This document shows positions 34,107 through 36,491 of a stretch of 36,491 nt of DNA, piece after piece. Numbering within the stretch: the stretch's first letter is position 1; every line of letters begins with the position of its first letter. The stretch spans positions 1 to 36,491 of the forward strand of contig JABCSY010000035.1 of NCBI GenBank assembly GCA_018238625.1, written 5' to 3'. This DNA comes from Promethearchaeota archaeon (lineage in GTDB: Archaea > Asgardarchaeota > Lokiarchaeia > Sigyniarchaeales > SOKP01). Both the position numbers and the translations under genes were made by a program. Under the pieces are notes generated by a model, which ran no database searches, had not been told where the DNA came from, and worked only from the letters and a program-made list of their open reading frames with translations.

Positions 34107-35861
34107 GTGAAAAAGGCTACTATGACTATTTTATTAAATCCTAAACAACATAAAAGGTATTATCCGGACGCGAAGTCAAAAGACATTATGCTTAAAACCA
34201 TAGAATTTTTCGAAAACAAAGGGAAAGCAAAACTTAAGGAGGATGATCAGAAGCGAGTATGGTATTCTGATTTCCTTGAATTTCAAAAAAAAAATAAAAT
34301 TTTTGCCCAACTATTAACCCCGTCTCAATACGGGGAAGACGAGACTTATCGATGGGATACGTGGAGAATATGTGAGTTTAATGAAATTATTGCGTTTTAT
34401 GGATTGGCTTATTGGTATACTTGGCAAGTTTCAATTTTAGGACTCGGACCTATTTGGATGAGTAAAAACGAAAAAGCAAAGGAGAAAGCAGCAAAATTAA
34501 TTAAGGAAGGTGCTATATTTGCGTTTGGACTATCTGAACAAGCACATGGAGCAGATATTTATGGCACTGAAATGGCATTAACGCCTCAAGAAGATGGTTC
34601 GTATAGGGCTAATGGAGAAAAGTATTATATTGGCAATGGTAACGAAGCAGCAATGGTCTCAAACTTTGGTAAACTTGCTGATAAAGACGGTAATATCCCT
34701 CCCTATGACATGAAAAATAAAGAACAATACGTATTCTTTGTAGCAAATTATAAACATAAAAACTATGAGTTAATAAAAAATGTCTGCGACAGTCAAAATT
34801 ACGTTGCAAATTTTGCACTTCACGATTATCCCATAACCGAAGAAGATATTCTTTCCAAAGGAGAGGAGGCGTGGAATTCATCCCTTAACACGGTTAACGT
34901 GGGGAAATATAATTTAGGATGGGCTTCAATAGGACTTTGTACACATGCATTTTATGAAGCAATTCATCACGCAGCTAATCGTAGGCTCTATAATATGTAT
35001 GTGACTGATTTTCAGCATGTTAAACAAAACTTTGTTGATGCTTATACTCGTTTAGTCGCTATGAAATTGTTTGGACTAAGAACGGCTGATTATATGAGAA
35101 TAGCATCTGATAAAGACCGTCGGTATCTACTTTATGCTCCTGCTATGAAAATGAAAACGACAACTCAAGGAGAGGAAGTAATCAATCTTTTATGGGATGT
35201 GATTGCGGCAAAAGGGTTCGAAAAAAATATGTTTTTTGAAAGCGCTGCAAGGGATATTCGTGCTTTACCGAAACTTGAAGGCACCGTTCATGTGAATATC
35301 GCATTAATTTTGAAATTTATGATGAATTTCTTTATGAATCATAAAAAATATGAGGAAATTCCAAGACAAGATCAAGTTAAAGACGATGCATTCCTTTTTA
35401 ATCAAGGTCCAACTCGTGGGTTGGGAAGGGTTCGTTTTCACGATTGGAAACCTGCGTTTGAGCAATACGATTTACCCAATGTCAAAATATTTTTGGAGCA
35501 AATTAAGATATTCAACCTTATGGGGGTAAAGGCTATGCCTAGTGCCGAGCAACAAAAAGATATGGACTTCATGCTTTCAGGGATTGGCGAAATCTTTTCT
35601 CTTGTTGTATATGCCCATTTAATCGTTGAAAACGCTAAAATATATGATATTGATGAAGATACTGTAGACCAAATATTTGATTTTCTAGTGAGAGACTTTT
35701 CCAAATACGCATTAAATCTATATAATAAATCTAGTACTACTCCTGAACAGATGGAATGGTGCTTGAAGATGATTAAGAAACCAAATGTCGACCCTGAGCG
35801 TTTTGGTAAAGTGTGGGACACAGTTCATTCATTAAAGGACGCATATGAAATGAACGAATAA
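34107..35861 (+). CDS. Acyl-CoA dehydrogenase-like flavoprotein
   Basis: 584 residues, longer than the common ~380, with an extended N-terminus and a ~150-residue C-terminal extension. The FAD/substrate loop FAFGLSEQAHGADIYG corresponds to the family's ALTEPxxGSD, ANGEKYYIGNG to the middle beta domain, and AAKGFEKNMFFESAARDIRA followed by LEGT to the region holding the catalytic Glu and the conserved Arg-Asp. It should oxidise an acyl-CoA (or similar) to the enoyl form using FAD. Substrate unknown. GTG (34107) follows AAG; ATG at 34122 is an alternative with better spacing to AAGGTG. Electron-transfer flavoprotein genes are not in view. A role in lipid breakdown is inferred. Confidence 0.85.
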   Translation: MKKATMTILLNPKQHKRYYPDAKSKDIMLKTIEFFENKGKAKLKEDDQKRVWYSDFLEFQKKNKIFAQLLTPSQYGEDETYRWDTWRICEFNEIIAFYGLAYWYTWQVSILGLGPIWMSKNEKAKEKAAKLIKEGAIFAFGLSEQAHGADIYGTEMALTPQEDGSYRANGEKYYIGNGNEAAMVSNFGKLADKDGNIPPYDMKNKEQYVFFVANYKHKNYELIKNVCDSQNYVANFALHDYPITEEDILSKGEEAWNSSLNTVNVGKYNLGWASIGLCTHAFYEAIHHAANRRLYNMYVTDFQHVKQNFVDAYTRLVAMKLFGLRTADYMRIASDKDRRYLLYAPAMKMKTTTQGEEVINLLWDVIAAKGFEKNMFFESAARDIRALPKLEGTVHVNIALILKFMMNFFMNHKKYEEIPRQDQVKDDAFLFNQGPTRGLGRVRFHDWKPAFEQYDLPNVKIFLEQIKIFNLMGVKAMPSAEQQKDMDFMLSGIGEIFSLVVYAHLIVENAKIYDIDEDTVDQIFDFLVRDFSKYALNLYNKSSTTPEQMEWCLKMIKKPNVDPERFGKVWDTVHSLKDAYEMNE

Positions 35862-36224
35862 TATTAAACATTTTTCTTTTATTTTTTTTATCTTTAATCT
35901 TAATATAGCTTAATTCCAATTTTTAAATTTTTTTTCTAATTTTTAAGGGATTAATTAATATTAATGAAATTACATCCTAATTTCGAAAGTAAAAGCGTTT
36001 TATTACTTTAAATAAACAACTAACATGAGTTTTGCTAGGAAGAAAAATAGTTCGTATTAGGGAAATAAAACTAACTTTAAAAAAAAAACCTTAAAAGCTT
36101 TAAAAATTCTAAAAATATAGAGCTAAGCAACATGGAGATTTTTGGAAATAAATTAGCTTTTTAAGCTTAACATTAATATCTAAAGTTATAACACGTATAA
36201 AAATGATTTGTTAATTCAAACTCT
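35862..36224. other. 363-base intergenic region
   Basis: T-rich tracts right after the dehydrogenase stop (35870-35945) probably terminate its transcript. The rest is AT-rich, with no gene longer than 15 codons and no stable stem that I can see. The promoter of the truncated gene at the right edge must lie here. Confidence 0.55.
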
Positions 36225-36491
36225 ATGGCAAATAATTCGGAAATAATAGGGGAATATAGGGGAAAAGTTAAAAATAGAGTGCTAACTGCGTTATTGCAAT
36301 CTTATTTAGATAGCTTAGATTACGATGGTATGAAATCAATATTAAGAGAAGCCGAATTATTGGAACTAAAAGATATAAGAGATGTAGATCCCGATGGTGT
36401 AATTGACTTTTTTTCTTTTAAAAAAATAATATCTGCTCAAAATTGTTTGTTGTACGATTCTACTAAATTATTATACGAAATTGGACGGAAA
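36225..36491 (+). CDS. Truncated gene at window edge, possible V4R-like protein
   Basis: 89 codons from ATG 36225, open to the last base, so only the N-terminus is present. It is helix-rich (VKNRVLTALLQSYLDSL, MKSILREAELLEL). The last visible segment, NCLLYDSTKLLYEIGRK, resembles the opening of V4R/heme-NO-binding-like small-molecule sensor domains, which often carry an ALLYEAGR-like string. The likeness is weak. No other function can be suggested. AT-rich bases upstream, with no clear ribosome-binding site. Confidence 0.55.
   Translation, partial: MANNSEIIGEYRGKVKNRVLTALLQSYLDSLDYDGMKSILREAELLELKDIRDVDPDGVIDFFSFKKIISAQNCLLYDSTKLLYEIGRK

Noticed and set aside
35438..35821. 127-codon minus-strand frame
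   Set aside because: Lies entirely antisense to the acyl-CoA dehydrogenase gene, whose motifs are in the plus frame.
1..36491. CRISPR array, prophage, insertion sequence or toxin-antitoxin pair
   Set aside because: No spaced direct repeats, integrase, transposase, cas gene or phage structural gene is visible.

Overview
The window reads as part of an AT-rich archaeal chromosome, most likely an Asgard (Lokiarchaeia-like) archaeon. Supporting genes are an aIF2 gamma subunit, a eukaryote-type ribosomal protein L22e, TFS, an archaeal DHH (RecJ/GAN-like) nuclease, a form III RuBisCO with ribose-1,5-bisphosphate isomerase, a Tes-type tetraether lipid synthase, and several small longin-, ACT- and zinc-finger-like proteins of the kind common in Asgard genomes. 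UvrC and the heterodimeric ABC exporter look bacterial in origin. There is no rRNA gene, complete tRNA gene, CRISPR array, integrase or transposase. The lineage call is inferred from gene content; no database was searched.

Layout. 0.1-2.8 kb (-): a large HEAT/leucine-rich-repeat protein with two C-terminal cysteine modules. 2.8-3.4 kb: non-coding, with a possible structured RNA and a tRNA T-arm-like fragment. 3.4-4.9 kb (+): aIF2 gamma fused to a RadA-like helix-hairpin-helix domain. 5.0-7.0 kb (-): a large membrane-anchored surface protein and a small helical protein. 7.3-9.0 kb (+): DHH nuclease and a DUF167 protein. 9.0-10.7 kb (-): L22e, a CitG-like protein and TFS in one probable operon. 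10.8-13.3 kb: RuBisCO (+) converging on ribose-1,5-bisphosphate isomerase (-), which follows a zinc-ribbon gene. 13.5-15.3 kb (+): UvrC. 15.4-16.6 kb (-): MFS transporter. 17.1-21.2 kb (-): operon of alpha/beta hydrolase, radical SAM protein, ROK sugar kinase and phosphohexomutase. 21.3-26.2 kb (-): padR plus a two-subunit ABC exporter with overlapping reading frames. 26.4-27.7 kb (+): DUF362 protein. 27.8-31.5 kb: a run of poorly known small genes. 32.2-35.9 kb (+): tetraether synthase and an acyl-CoA dehydrogenase-like flavoprotein. A truncated gene runs off the right edge.

How the genes work together. RuBisCO and ribose-1,5-bisphosphate isomerase form two of the three steps of the archaeal AMP/nucleoside salvage pathway; AMP phosphorylase is not here. 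The ROK kinase and phosphohexomutase can convert a hexose to hexose-6-phosphate and then hexose-1-phosphate. The exporter pair has one degenerate and one canonical ATP site, as in heterodimeric TM287/288-type pumps, and is probably controlled by its PadR regulator.

Most notable: the helix-hairpin-helix/aIF2 gamma fusion; a roughly 218-residue insertion inside one ABC nucleotide-binding domain; an isomerase frame with no normal start codon; a protein made of six exact-length 35-residue repeats; and a GC-rich multi-stem RNA candidate upstream of the tetraether synthase gene.
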